Shown: piece by piece, positions 18,766 to 27,713 of the stretch | Layout: every line of letters begins with the position of its first letter | Position numbering within the stretch: the stretch's first letter is position 1 | Assembly (NCBI RefSeq): GCF_023242475.1 | Contig: NZ_JALJFG010000021.1 | Location: 33,532 to 97,531 of the forward strand | Source of the DNA: Pseudomonas sp. MWU15-20650 | GTDB lineage: Bacteria; Pseudomonadota; Gammaproteobacteria; Pseudomonadales; Pseudomonadaceae | DNA: 64,000 nt | Direction: 5' to 3' | Program-made: the position numbers and the translations under genes | Notes under the pieces: generated by a model | Database searches by the model: none | Seen by the model: only the letters and a program-made list of their open reading frames with translations | What the model was told of the DNA's origin: nothing

Positions 18766-19375
18766 TGTGCGGCTGGTTAGGCAATGATGTGCAGCACCAA
18801 GGGGGCTTGCCCCAAAAGCTGTCTCTGCGGAGTATCGGGTACACCGCATTCGTCCTTCTTTGGGGGCGCTACGCGCCCCAACGCGGGACAAGCCCGCTCG
18901 CCACAGGTTACCGGTGTAAGGCGAATCACCGTGAAAGTGATGCCATAGTGGTCGATATATTGAGTCCTTTCGATGTTCACAAATTTATGCCGACAGTGCT
19001 TGGAGAGGGCGCTAGTTTCGTCCAGGCGAAAGGCATTTCTGTAGAGGGGCGAGAGGCTGTTTGAAGCCGTTTGGGACGCGGGCGACGCGCCATTTGGAGG
19101 TTTCTTACAGTGGCTTCCTGGGTTTACGGCTTGATACCGATTTGGCCGGTTGAACTGGCAAAATGTGGGAGCTGTGTAGCGGATCGCTTTGTGTTGTTGA
19201 CGTGCTCGGTTTGCTGTTAGGTAACCGACATCACCGTGGCCAAACGCTGGGTGGCGGACTGTGTGCTGTTTTCGAGTGACTAAACCCGGTCGCTGAATTG
19301 GCAGCGACGAACTGAACCTTAGAAGTGAGGTTGTTTTCGAGCACTAAACAGATGGTTTAATCGTTCGCAGTTCGA
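18766..19375. repeat. Gene-poor stretch with an inverted REPIN-like copy
   Basis: 18822-18905 repeats, in inverse orientation and nearly identically, the left 84 bases of the palindrome at 13062-13195; the matching left half is missing and replaced by a ggggcttgcccc stem near 18801. The remaining 470 bases up to the Fic gene hold no frame with a recognisable protein or a convincing start site. A 35-residue open stretch near 18950-19064 may be decayed coding sequence, but I cannot name it. Confidence 0.6.
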
Positions 19376-19975
19376 TCAGGCACTCAGAGGCTTGCTGATA
19401 CACCGCTCAAAAATCGCCTCCAATCCTCGATAATCACACGCCACCGCATCAATATTCGCCGGTATCCACGCCGCGTGTTTCACCAGCCACCAGTTCACGG
19501 AAAACCCAGCATTCACGATGATCTGTTCGAACAGAATCCGTTGCGCCCGGCCGTTGCCTTCGCGGAAGGGGTGGATGACATTGAGGTCGCCATAAGCCTC
19601 GGCAATCAGGGGCACCAGTTCAGCCTGGCCCAAACCGACATACCAATTGGCACGTTCCATATGCTGGATGATTTTGGCCGCTTCCGGGGGGATGCGCTCT
19701 GGGGTGCAGAACAAGGTGTCGCCCTTCTGAAGATTGACGCTGCGCAACTCGCCAGCCCAGTCGTAGATGTCGCCGAACAGGGTGCGGTGTATGTGTTGCA
19801 AGCGGTCGAGGTCGTAGGGCGGAGGGTAGAGCGGGAGGCTGCCTACGGCGATTTCGGATAATTCTCGTTCGGCTTGGTGCAGAAGTCGTTCGTCGCGCAA
19901 ATCGAGGCGGTTGCGCAAGACGCTGCTACCGGGAAAGCAGTACGGATCCTGGCCCACCCCGTATTTGTCGAGCAT
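19376..19975 (-). CDS. fic: Fic-domain toxin (AMP transferase)
   Basis: A 199-residue Fic/DOC enzyme. The active-site loop IHPFREGNGRAQR is intact, with the catalytic histidine and all HxFx(D/E)GNGRxxR positions. The flap region (SVNLQKGDTLFCTPERI) is present upstream. Such enzymes transfer AMP or related groups onto target proteins. The gene lacks a built-in inhibitory helix; it overlaps by one base the upstream small gene that supplies one, so it is the toxin of a class I Fic pair. Residue range and length match the VbhT/YhfG-associated Fic group. Confidence 0.9.
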   Translation of the reverse strand: MLDKYGVGQDPYCFPGSSVLRNRLDLRDERLLHQAERELSEIAVGSLPLYPPPYDLDRLQHIHRTLFGDIYDWAGELRSVNLQKGDTLFCTPERIPPEAAKIIQHMERANWYVGLGQAELVPLIAEAYGDLNVIHPFREGNGRAQRILFEQIIVNAGFSVNWWLVKHAAWIPANIDAVACDYRGLEAIFERCISKPLSA

Positions 19976-20145
19976 CAGTGTGGCGTTTTGCGGTACTTGG
20001 CAAGAACGGCTTCGCGGGTCGGCAGGGGTTTGTCGACGTCGGCCGGCTGGGTATCGAATCCTTCCAGGCGCAGGCTGGCCAAATAATTGGAACGGCGGAT
20101 CTTGTGGTAATGATCCTGTTTTTGCTCAAACGTCGCTTCGCTCAT
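19975..20145 (-). CDS. yhfG: YhfG-like antitoxin of the Fic pair
   Basis: A 56-residue protein starting MSEATFEQKQDHYHKIRR. It contains SLRLEG, which fits the (S/T)xxxE(G/N) inhibitory motif whose glutamate blocks ATP positioning in the partner Fic active site. The start at 20145 is preferred over a longer frame from 20241, because family members begin just ahead of the charged helix. Its stop and the fic ATG overlap by one base (TGATG), so antitoxin is made first and coupled to toxin. Confidence 0.85.
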   Translation of the reverse strand: MSEATFEQKQDHYHKIRRSNYLASLRLEGFDTQPADVDKPLPTREAVLAKYRKTPH

Positions 20146-20321
20146 TGCAGCGTGCTCCTGGGTCGCAAGGCTTTGATTGTAGCGCAATGCATCAGGGGAA
20201 AGGCAGGATAAAAACCACGTCACAAACCGTATAAAAATCACGCCAAAAATCTGAATTCAGAGTATGTTTCACCGCAAAATTCTGTAGGACGATTCCGTCA
20301 ACTACTTAAAGGGAGTTAAGC

Positions 20322-21497
20322 ATGGGTTTGCTTCGTATCGCCTCGGCGATGTCATTGTGTGCGGTCGCGTTTTCTGTCCAGGCCGAGCAGTTGCCGATTG
20401 AGGTGCTCAGTGCGGTGGTCAAGGACCAGAAAATCGCCGACGCCGAGGTGCTGCTGCAGCGTAACGGCGCGCAGAACGTGGTGGGTCGCACCAACGCTCA
20501 AGGCCAAGTGACGCTGACCAGCGAAGCGGCTGACGATGCCAGCAACCTGCTGATCATCAAGAAGCCCGGCTATTCCAACCTGGTAGTGAAGTGCCCGTGC
20601 AAAGGCATGACCTATGCCATCAGCCCAGTGATGGAAAACCTCGATGGCCTGCGTGTGGTGCTGACTTGGGGCAAAACCCCGGCAGACCTCGACTCCCATA
20701 TGATCTTCCCTGGTAACAACATCTATTTTGAGAACAAGAACGGCACCGATGCCGAGTTGGATGTGGATGACACCGACAGCTACGGCCCGGAAACCATCAC
20801 TCTGCAGAAAAAGCACTACGGCGAGAGCTACGTCTATGCCGTGCACGACTTCACCAATGGCGGTAATCCGGGTTCGCGTCAGCTGTCCAACAGCGAAGCC
20901 AAAGTGTTCGTGTACATGGGCCAATCGCTGGTGCGCACGTACTACGTGCCGCAGAACCGCAGTGGCAACCTGTGGACCGTGTTCCGCATGACCGGCAGCG
21001 GTGACTTCCAGGACATCAATACCTTCAGCGGCGTGACCGTGGATGCAGCAAATGTGTTGAACGAAGTGAAGCCATTGCTCGATGACAGCGTCGCGGTCAC
21101 AGCCGTAGCCGTCAGTTCTTCCGCGCAGGCCGATGCAAAGCGTCTGAACGTGCAAGGCGAGGCGGCCTATCAGGCGGGTAACCTGAACCAGGCTATCGAA
21201 CTGTTCCGTCAGGCTATCGACCTGGACAACGGTTTTGGCAAGGCTTACGGCAACCTCGGGCTGGCGTATCAGAAGGCCGGCAATACCGCTGAGTCTATCT
21301 GGGCCAACCGCAAGGCTATCGCCCTGGCTACCGGCGCTAACGCTGCGACGGTGCGGGCAGGGTCGTACTACAACATTGCACGGATCTACGAAGCGGCTGG
21401 GCAGTTCCCGGATGCGTTGCGTCATTACCAGTTGGCCAAGGAGCAGAAGGCCAACCCGGTGTATGACACTGCGATTGAGCGCGTCCAGAACCGTTGA
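20322..21497 (+). CDS. Secreted YfaP-type DUF2135 protein with TPR repeats
   Basis: The 391-residue product has a signal peptide (cleavage near FSVQA), a carboxypeptidase-regulatory-like beta domain (about 25-105), a DUF2135/YfaP-like domain (about 108-245) with LVVLTWGK-type and DLDSHMIFPG features, and a C-terminal TPR region (about 268-391; AAYQAGNLNQAIELFRQAI, GNLGLAYQKAGN). The family is periplasmic or outer-membrane associated and of unknown function. AAAGGGAG precedes the ATG. It stands alone between the Fic pair and recQ. Confidence 0.75.
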   Translation: MGLLRIASAMSLCAVAFSVQAEQLPIEVLSAVVKDQKIADAEVLLQRNGAQNVVGRTNAQGQVTLTSEAADDASNLLIIKKPGYSNLVVKCPCKGMTYAISPVMENLDGLRVVLTWGKTPADLDSHMIFPGNNIYFENKNGTDAELDVDDTDSYGPETITLQKKHYGESYVYAVHDFTNGGNPGSRQLSNSEAKVFVYMGQSLVRTYYVPQNRSGNLWTVFRMTGSGDFQDINTFSGVTVDAANVLNEVKPLLDDSVAVTAVAVSSSAQADAKRLNVQGEAAYQAGNLNQAIELFRQAIDLDNGFGKAYGNLGLAYQKAGNTAESIWANRKAIALATGANAATVRAGSYYNIARIYEAAGQFPDALRHYQLAKEQKANPVYDTAIERVQNR

Positions 21498-21521
21498 TTC
21501 AGCGGTAGTGCAAATCTGAAA

Positions 21522-21613
21522 TGGGGGAGGGGGCTTGCTCCCGATGGCGGTTGATCAGTCAGGAAACTATTGACTGACACACTGCCATCGGGAGCAAGCC
21601 CCCTCTCACATTT
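21522..21613. repeat. REP pair between the DUF2135 gene and recQ
   Basis: gggggagggggcttgctccc and its inverted mate gggagcaagccccctctcac flank a 45-base spacer with atcagtcag/ctgactga mini-palindrome. Same family as the copies near 12.9, 30.4-31.1 and 64.0 kb. Confidence 0.9.
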
Positions 21614-21782
21614 GGTTGATGCTTTTCCTACAGCCATATTCGAACTTGTTGAATTCGGCCCAAGGCCATTGCTGCACCCTGTGTATCATCCTGTCTCTTT
21701 TCTCCTTGTGACCTTTCTCGATTCGTTGAACGCGCTGGTCTATGTTTTGGGCTCGTTCAGCGGTCAATGGAGTGACAGCCTT

Positions 21783-23720
21783 ATGCACGACACCCTCCAA
21801 CAGGTCTTCGGTTATCCACAGTTTCGCTTGGGCCAGGAAGAGACGGTCAGCGCTGTCTTGGCCGGGCGTAGCGCCGCCGCCATTTTCCCCACAGGTTCGG
21901 GTAAATCCCTGTGTTACCAGCTGTCGGCGGTGTTGCTACCGCACCTGACGCTGGTGGTGTCGCCCTTGTTGGCGTTGATGCAGGACCAGCTGGGTTTCTT
22001 GCAGCGCCACGGCATTTCGGCGGGCAGTATCGATTCGGCCCAGAGCCGCGAGGACGCCAACGATGTAATGGCCCGTGCGCGTTCGGGTGAGCTGAAAATA
22101 CTGATGATTTCCGTGGAGCGCTTGAAGAACGAGCGCTTCCGTAACTTCCTGCAAAGCGTGCAGATCTCGCTGCTGGTGGTGGACGAAGCGCACTGTATTT
22201 CCGAATGGGGCCACAACTTCCGTCCGGACTATTTGAAGCTGCCGGACTATCAGCGTCAATTCAATATCCCACAGGCGCTGCTGCTGACGGCTACGGCGAC
22301 GCCCAAGGTGATCGCCGATATGCAGGCCAAGTTCGCGATTGCCCCCGGGGATGTGATTACCACCGGCTTCTACCGGCCCAACCTCAACCTGCTGGTGGAG
22401 CCGGTCAGCGGCCAGGACAAGCGCCGCAGGCTGGTGGAGTGGATGACCGAGCGGGCTGACCAACCGAGTATCGTCTATGTCACCTTGCAGAAAACCGCCG
22501 AGCAGATTGCCGAGCATCTGAATCGTAATGGCATTCAGGCCGAGGCCTATCACGCAGGGTTGCCCCACGATAAGCGCGAGGGCATTCAGCAACGTTTCAT
22601 GACTGGGCGTTCCAATTGCATTGTCGCGACCATCGCGTTTGGCATGGGTATCGACAAGAGCGACATCCGCAATGTGGTGCATTTCGACCTGCCCAAATCC
22701 ATCGAGAACTACAGCCAGGAAATCGGCCGCGCGGGGCGTGATGGGCAGCCCTCGGATTGCTTGGTGCTGGCTAACCGCGACAGCCTCAATGTGTTGGAAA
22801 ACTTCGTGTACGGTGACACCCCCGAGCAGGAAGGCATTCGCCGTGTGCTGGACGAGTTGCAGGGCGCGCGCAGCGAGGGGCAGTGGGAGTTCCTGCTCAG
22901 GTCGCTGTCGGACCACAGCAATATCCGCGAGCTGCCGCTCAAGACCCTGTTGGTGCAGTTGGAACTCAAGGGCGTGATTGCGCCGCGCTATGCGTTTTAT
23001 GCCGAGTACCGCTTCAAGTACCTGGTGGAACCTGACGCCTTGCTGGCGCGGTTTTCCGGCGAGCGGCAGCAGTTTGTCGCGGCGATTGTGCAGGTATGCA
23101 AGCGCGCGAAAACTTGGGCAACGGTGGATTTCGATACGCTTTATCAACAGCACAATGCCGAGCGCAACCGGGTGGTGAAGGCACTGGACTACTTCCAGGA
23201 GCAGGGGCTGATCGAGTTGGAAAGCAAGCAGATGACCGAGGTCTACAGCCTGCTGGATACCGACTTCGATCCACAGGTGTTGAGCGCTGAGTTATACACA
23301 GGCTTCAAGCACCACGAAGTGACGGAAGTCGCGCGGATTCACGCGATGCTCGACTTGTTCGCCACCGAGTATTGTCTTGGGCAGCGTCTGGCGCAGTATT
23401 TCGGTGATGAAAATGCGCCTCAGCAGTGTGGGCATTGTTCGGTGTGCCACGGCGACGTCACCCAGCTGCCAGCTCCGCCGGGCCTGTCACCCCTTGTGGA
23501 TAAAAACTTCATGGGGCTGTGCGGTGATTTTATCCACAGGCATCATGAGCATACCGGCTGCCTGCCGGATGCGGAGCGGCTGACACGTTTCCTGGGGGGG
23601 ATCAGCGTGCCATTGTTTACCAAATTGAAGGCGCGGGGTATTCCCGGTTTTGCTGCGCTGGAGGACTACCCCTACACCGAAGTGCGCGAGTGGGCCCAAG
23701 CCCGGTTGCGGGACCTGTGA
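21783..23720 (+). CDS. recQ: RecQ-family ATP-dependent DNA helicase
   Basis: A 645-residue superfamily 2 helicase. Motifs run in order: FRLGQEETV (motif 0), AIFPTGSGKSLCYQ (I), LVVDEAHCISEWGHNFRPDY (II and aromatic loop), LLTATATPKV (III), ATIAFGMGIDKSDIR (V) and YSQEIGRAGRDG (VI). A zinc-type cysteine group follows (about 545-565; CGHCSVC). A recognisable HRDC domain is not obvious, so it may be the shorter of the two RecQ-like enzymes found in pseudomonads. The ATG at 21783 puts motif 0 at residue 15; an upstream ATG at 21570 reads through REP sequence. Confidence 0.88.
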   Translation: MHDTLQQVFGYPQFRLGQEETVSAVLAGRSAAAIFPTGSGKSLCYQLSAVLLPHLTLVVSPLLALMQDQLGFLQRHGISAGSIDSAQSREDANDVMARARSGELKILMISVERLKNERFRNFLQSVQISLLVVDEAHCISEWGHNFRPDYLKLPDYQRQFNIPQALLLTATATPKVIADMQAKFAIAPGDVITTGFYRPNLNLLVEPVSGQDKRRRLVEWMTERADQPSIVYVTLQKTAEQIAEHLNRNGIQAEAYHAGLPHDKREGIQQRFMTGRSNCIVATIAFGMGIDKSDIRNVVHFDLPKSIENYSQEIGRAGRDGQPSDCLVLANRDSLNVLENFVYGDTPEQEGIRRVLDELQGARSEGQWEFLLRSLSDHSNIRELPLKTLLVQLELKGVIAPRYAFYAEYRFKYLVEPDALLARFSGERQQFVAAIVQVCKRAKTWATVDFDTLYQQHNAERNRVVKALDYFQEQGLIELESKQMTEVYSLLDTDFDPQVLSAELYTGFKHHEVTEVARIHAMLDLFATEYCLGQRLAQYFGDENAPQQCGHCSVCHGDVTQLPAPPGLSPLVDKNFMGLCGDFIHRHHEHTGCLPDAERLTRFLGGISVPLFTKLKARGIPGFAALEDYPYTEVREWAQARLRDL

Positions 23721-23744
23721 AAACCACATTGATGAGACTGACCC

Positions 23745-24176
23745 ATGCCTGACGCTATGCCGCTGCGCGCCGATTACCGCCACTACCAGCCGATCACGAC
23801 GCGATGGCACGACAACGATGTCTATGGCCATGTGAACAACGTTACCTACTACAGCTTTTTCGACACAGCAGTGAATACCTACCTGATTGAACAAGGCGGG
23901 CTGGATATTCATGACGGTGAGGTAGTGGGGTTTGTCGTGAGTTCAGCGTGTGATTACTTTGCGTCGATCGCCTTTCCCGAACGCATTGAAGTTGGCCTGC
24001 GGGTGGGCAAGCTGGGCAACAGTTCGGTGCAATATGAGTTGGCGGTGTTCAAGGCAGGCGACGAGGAAGCCTGTGCGGCGGGGCGCTTTGTGCATGTGTT
24101 TGTGGACAGGGCGTCGAACCAGCCTGTACCGATACCGGGGAGGTTGCGCGAGGCGTTGCAGCAGTTGGTGGTGTAG
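23745..24176 (+). CDS. Hotdog-fold acyl-CoA thioesterase (4HBT)
   Basis: A 143-residue hotdog protein of the YbgC/FadM type. TRWHDNDVYGHVNNVTYYSFFD carries the aspartate-containing 4HBT signature, and EVGLRVGKLGNSSVQYELAV is the central strand pair. These enzymes hydrolyse acyl-CoA; the chain preference cannot be read from the sequence. It lies 24 bp after recQ on the same strand and ends in a hairpin shared with the convergent glycine-zipper gene. Confidence 0.85.
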   Translation: MPDAMPLRADYRHYQPITTRWHDNDVYGHVNNVTYYSFFDTAVNTYLIEQGGLDIHDGEVVGFVVSSACDYFASIAFPERIEVGLRVGKLGNSSVQYELAVFKAGDEEACAAGRFVHVFVDRASNQPVPIPGRLREALQQLVV

Positions 24177-24192
24177 GCGCGAACGCCTACAC
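24171..24192. terminator. Hairpin at the convergent thioesterase/glycine-zipper end
   Basis: Perfect nine-base arms GTGTAGGCG and CGCCTACAC enclose CGAA. The hairpin overlaps the stop codon of the thioesterase gene. There is no good T run, so its role as a terminator is uncertain. Confidence 0.5.
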
Positions 24193-24216
24193 CCGGCCTG
24201 GGACGGTCAGGCTTTA

Positions 24217-24696
24217 TCAATCATAGCGGTCGTGATGCTTGTTCTTGCGATGTCCATAGGCGTGGCCACGGCCACGATGGTCATCACGGTCATAGCGACG
24301 GTTATCGCGCCCACGGTAGTGGCGGTCGTCGCGATTACTCTCGTTGCCCATGTAGTTGCCCAGCGCACCACCTGCGCCACCGCCGGCGGCTGCGCCGACC
24401 AGGGCTCCGGTGCTGCCGCCGACACTACGGCCTACAACGTTGCCGCCTGCCGCGCCCAAGGCACCGCCAATAGCGGCTTCGCCGCGGCTGCGTTTGTCGG
24501 CACCGACCGCACTGCCGCCCGCGCCACCCAGGGCTGCACCGATGGTCGAGCCGGTGTTGCCGCCTAGCTGCTGGCCAACGACCGAACCTAGAACCCCGCC
24601 CAATGCGCCGCCCACGCCGGCTTCGGCGGTGCCACCCGCCATGGCTGCGCCACTGACCAGGCCAAGGGACAGCAAGAGAATCGAGGAGAACTTCAT
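24217..24696 (-). CDS. Secreted glycine-zipper protein
   Basis: The 159-residue product has a signal peptide (MKFSSILLLSLGLVSGAAMA) and then repeated Gly/Ala blocks of the glycine-zipper type (GGALGGVLGSVVGQQLGG and similar, about 25-115), which normally form packed membrane helices. The tail (about 118-159) is rich in Arg, Asp, His and Tyr. Such proteins are common in Pseudomonas envelopes; no specific role is known. It is monocistronic, with its promoter in the AT-rich stretch at 24700-24850. Confidence 0.8.
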   Translation of the reverse strand: MKFSSILLLSLGLVSGAAMAGGTAEAGVGGALGGVLGSVVGQQLGGNTGSTIGAALGGAGGSAVGADKRSRGEAAIGGALGAAGGNVVGRSVGGSTGALVGAAAGGGAGGALGNYMGNESNRDDRHYRGRDNRRYDRDDHRGRGHAYGHRKNKHHDRYD

Positions 24697-24856
24697 TAGG
24701 GAGACCTCAAGAGGATGACGGCGCGATCCTGAGGTTGTATCGAGACGCTGACAATGGAAATCCGACCAGCGGCAGTAGTTGTATACAATTTTATAAGTTG
24801 CTGTTTTTTATGGGGAACTTAAGTTGATTTTACAGGTCTTTAGCTACTTACGGAAT

Positions 24857-24886
24857 GGCCGCTTTTATGCAAAAGCGGCCTTTTTT
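24857..24886 (+). terminator. Strong orphan terminator, plus orientation
   Basis: Ten-base arms GGCCGCTTTT (24857-24866) and AAAAGCGGCC (24871-24880) close a four-base loop, followed by TTTTTT. No coding gene ends here on the plus strand. On the minus strand fdhF ends at 24900, just upstream of the hairpin, but that strand lacks a T tract after the stem. Confidence 0.85.
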
Positions 24887-24899
24887 GTGCCCGAAGACT

Positions 24900-27248
24900 T
24901 TAGGCGGACCTGGCTGTGATCAGCCCGTTGTCACTCGCCGCTTCCAAGCAAATCGCAACGAACTTGGACGTGGGTGTATGGCTGCCATCACCGATGCTTT
25001 CCAATGGCACCAGTGGGTTCACTTCCGGGTAGTAAGCCGCTGCTTGTCCGGCGGGAATATCAAACGCCAACAGGGTAAAGCCCTTCACGCGGCGCTCGCG
25101 GCCGTCTTCCCACAACGACACGATGTCAGCCTTCTGCCCCGGCTTGAAGCCCAGGCGGATGATGTCGGCCTCGTTGACGAACAGCACGTCACGTTGGCCT
25201 TTGACCCCGCGATAACGGTCGTCCAGGCCATAGATAGTGGTGTTGTACTGATCGTGGGAGCGCATCGACTGCATGATCAGGTCCGGCACCCGGCCGGTGG
25301 CATGGGTGCGTTCATGAATCAGGTCTTTGGGCAGGATGTTCGGACGGAAGTTGGCGCGGCCCGAGGGTGTGCTCCAGCGACGCGCACCGGCCGCGTTGCC
25401 GAGGTAGAACCCACCGGGGTGTTTGATGCGCTCGTTGAAGTCCTTGAAGCCCGGGATGGTATCGGCGATCAGGTCGCGGATACGCCCGTAGTCAGCCACC
25501 AGCCAGTTCCAATCCACGGGTTTACTGCCCAGGGTGGCGGCGGCGATGCCGGCCAGGATGGCAGGCTCGGATTTCATCAGTTTCGACAACGGCTGCAGTT
25601 GGCCGTTGGAGCCGTGCACCATGCTGAAGGAGTCTTCCACCGTGACCGCTTGCGGGCCATCGGCCTGGATGTCGATATCGGTACGGCCCAGGCATGGCAG
25701 GATCAGCGCGTCTTTACCGTGCATCAGGTGGCTGCGGTTGAGCTTGGTGCTGATTTGCACGGTCAGGTCGCAATTACGCAGCGCTTCGAAGGTTCGCGGA
25801 CTGTCTGGCGTGGCTTGGGCGAAGTTGCCGCCCAGGCCGATAAATACTTTGGCGCGGCCTTCGAGCATGGCGTGAATCGCTTCCACGACGTTGTGGCCGT
25901 TTTCCCGCGGTACCTGGAACTGGAAGCGACGTTCCAGGCTATCGAGGAACGCCACCGGTGGGCGTTCGTTGATGCCCATGGTGCGGTCGCCCTGCACGTT
26001 ACTGTGGCCACGTACTGGGCACAGGCCGGCACCCGGGCGGCCAATATTGCCGCGTAGCAGCATCAGGTTGGCGATTTCCTGGATGGTCGGTACCGAGTGG
26101 CGGTGCTGGGTGATGCCCATCGCCCAGCACATGATCACGTTCTTGCCTTTGGCGTACATACGCGCCGCTTGCTCGATTTCGACCAGGGTCAGGCCGGATT
26201 GCTCGACGATTTCTTCCCAGGAGGTGTCATCGATGGTGCCCAGATAGTCCAGTACGTTGGCGGTGTGTTCATTGAGGAAGTCGTGGTCGAACACCGCTTC
26301 TTTGCCTTCGGCGAGGGCTTGGCGCTCCCACAGCAGCAGGAATTTGGCCATGCCGCGCAGGATGGCCATGTCGCCGCCCAGCGCCGGGCGGAAATACGCG
26401 GTGTTGGTCGGCTTGTCGCCGTTGGTGAGCATTTCCAGCGGGTGTTGCGGGTGCTGGAAGCGTTCCAGGCCACGCTCTTTCAACGGGTTGATACAGACCA
26501 CCTGGGCGCCGCGTTTTACTGCTTCGCGCAGGGGTTCGAGCATGCGTGGATGGTTGGTGCCGGGGTTTTGGCCCCAGACGAAAATGGCGTCGGCATGTTC
26601 AAAGTCATCAAAGGTCACGGTGCCTTTGCCAACGCCCACACTCTGAGCCAGGGCCACGCCGCTGGCTTCATGGCACATGTTCGAGCAGTCCGGGAAGTTG
26701 TTCGTACCGTAGGCACGCACAAACAGCTGATACAGGTAGGCGGCTTCGTTGCTGGCGCGACCGGAGGTGTAGAACTCGGCCATGCTCGGGTTGGGCAGTG
26801 CGTTGAGGTGCTTGCCGACCAAGTCGAATGCCGCTTCCCAGCTGATGGGCGTATAGCGGTCGGTCTCGGCGTCATAGCGCATCGGCTCGGTGAGGCGCCC
26901 TTGGTATTCCAGCCAATAGTCACTTTGCTCCAGCAATGCCGTGACGCTGTGCTTGGCGAAGAACGCAGCGTCGACGCGGCGCTTGGTCGCTTCCCAATTG
27001 ACCGCCTTGGCGCCGTTTTCGCAGAACTTGACCATGCCGCTTTCCGGCGAGTCGCCCCAGGCGCAACCCGGGCAATCGAAGCCGCCGTTCTGGTTGGTCT
27101 TGAGCATCATGCGCAGGTTTTTCAGCGCGTTATCGCTGGTCAGCCAGGCTTGCGCCACGCTGATCAGTGCGCCCCAGCCGCCCGCCGGGCCTTTGTAAGG
27201 CTTGTAGCGTGGGGATGGGGTTTGGTCGGCTTGGTGGTGAAGGCTCAT
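24900..27248 (-). CDS. FdhF/YdeP-type molybdopterin oxidoreductase
   Basis: A 782-residue catalytic subunit of the formate-dehydrogenase-like family. N-terminal cysteines (FDCPGCAWGD) fit an iron-sulfur site of the YdeP type; then come IFVWGQNPGTNHPRM, VICWAMGITQHRHSV-like and LLRGNIGRPGAGLCPVRGHS molybdopterin-binding segments, and a C-terminal cap (QYNTTIYGLDDRYRGV). YdeP of E. coli has been tied to acid resistance; the true substrate here is unknown. The ATG overlaps the shortened fdhD stop (ATGA). Confidence 0.88.
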   Translation of the reverse strand: MSLHHQADQTPSPRYKPYKGPAGGWGALISVAQAWLTSDNALKNLRMMLKTNQNGGFDCPGCAWGDSPESGMVKFCENGAKAVNWEATKRRVDAAFFAKHSVTALLEQSDYWLEYQGRLTEPMRYDAETDRYTPISWEAAFDLVGKHLNALPNPSMAEFYTSGRASNEAAYLYQLFVRAYGTNNFPDCSNMCHEASGVALAQSVGVGKGTVTFDDFEHADAIFVWGQNPGTNHPRMLEPLREAVKRGAQVVCINPLKERGLERFQHPQHPLEMLTNGDKPTNTAYFRPALGGDMAILRGMAKFLLLWERQALAEGKEAVFDHDFLNEHTANVLDYLGTIDDTSWEEIVEQSGLTLVEIEQAARMYAKGKNVIMCWAMGITQHRHSVPTIQEIANLMLLRGNIGRPGAGLCPVRGHSNVQGDRTMGINERPPVAFLDSLERRFQFQVPRENGHNVVEAIHAMLEGRAKVFIGLGGNFAQATPDSPRTFEALRNCDLTVQISTKLNRSHLMHGKDALILPCLGRTDIDIQADGPQAVTVEDSFSMVHGSNGQLQPLSKLMKSEPAILAGIAAATLGSKPVDWNWLVADYGRIRDLIADTIPGFKDFNERIKHPGGFYLGNAAGARRWSTPSGRANFRPNILPKDLIHERTHATGRVPDLIMQSMRSHDQYNTTIYGLDDRYRGVKGQRDVLFVNEADIIRLGFKPGQKADIVSLWEDGRERRVKGFTLLAFDIPAGQAAAYYPEVNPLVPLESIGDGSHTPTSKFVAICLEAASDNGLITARSA

Positions 27249-27469
27249 GGCTGGTGCTCCATCGCAGGGCTGTAGGCCCGCAGCGCGCTTGTTCGCGGCA
27301 GGTGGATGAGATTGAGGTTGTACCGGCGGGCCCATCGCAGGGCCAGGCCGGTGGGCGATGGCAGGCTGGCCAGGGGCTGCGTGCCGTCGGTCGGAATTTT
27401 TTCGTGGTTGAGTACGTCGGCCAGCTTGTCCAGGGCGGGCGCCGCGCAGACTGGGCGCTTGGCGTTCAT
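27245..27469 (-). pseudogene. fdhD: Shortened FdhD-like gene, probable internal deletions
   Basis: The 74-residue frame begins MNAKRPVCAAPAL, continues LDKLADVLNHEKIPTDG, which resembles the conserved NALDKL region of FdhD, and ends with PTGLALRWARRYNLNLIHL, which resembles its C-terminus. Full FdhD is about 270-280 residues and needs a CxxC loop to pass sulfur to the molybdenum cofactor; that region is absent. The pieces remain in one frame and still overlap the oxidoreductase start by ATGA. It may be a degraded gene or a minimal protein with a lost enzymatic core. The assignment rests on motif resemblance only. Confidence 0.55.
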
Positions 27470-27713
27470 GGGGCAGTACCACCAGCGGATTAACCAATGT
27501 TTAGACTAGGCGCGACAAAGGGTCGCGTCTAATCGGCAGTATTGATCTACCGATAGATGGCGTCGATCAAGGCCGCCGGGCCTGCTCGCTGTGGGCTTAT
27601 TCCAATGGCGGATGCTTGCGGTGTTTTTGAGTCTTTAGCCGGGCTGGAACCCAAGTCTGTAGGACTGGTCTAGTCTTGGGCATCTGGAAATTAAATCCCA
27701 AGGAGAGCGCACC

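Noticed and set aside
18732..19064. 110-residue plus-strand frame after pckA
   Set aside because: It begins inside the terminator and runs through a REPIN-like copy; only its last 35 residues are non-repetitive, and they match no known family.
24217..24567. Plus-strand frame covering the glycine-zipper gene
   Set aside because: It is the complement of the Gly/Ala repeats; the minus-strand frame has a signal peptide and family features.
24900..27275. Long plus-strand frames opposite the oxidoreductase gene
   Set aside because: They are shadows of the molybdopterin oxidoreductase, which has clear cofactor motifs on the minus strand.
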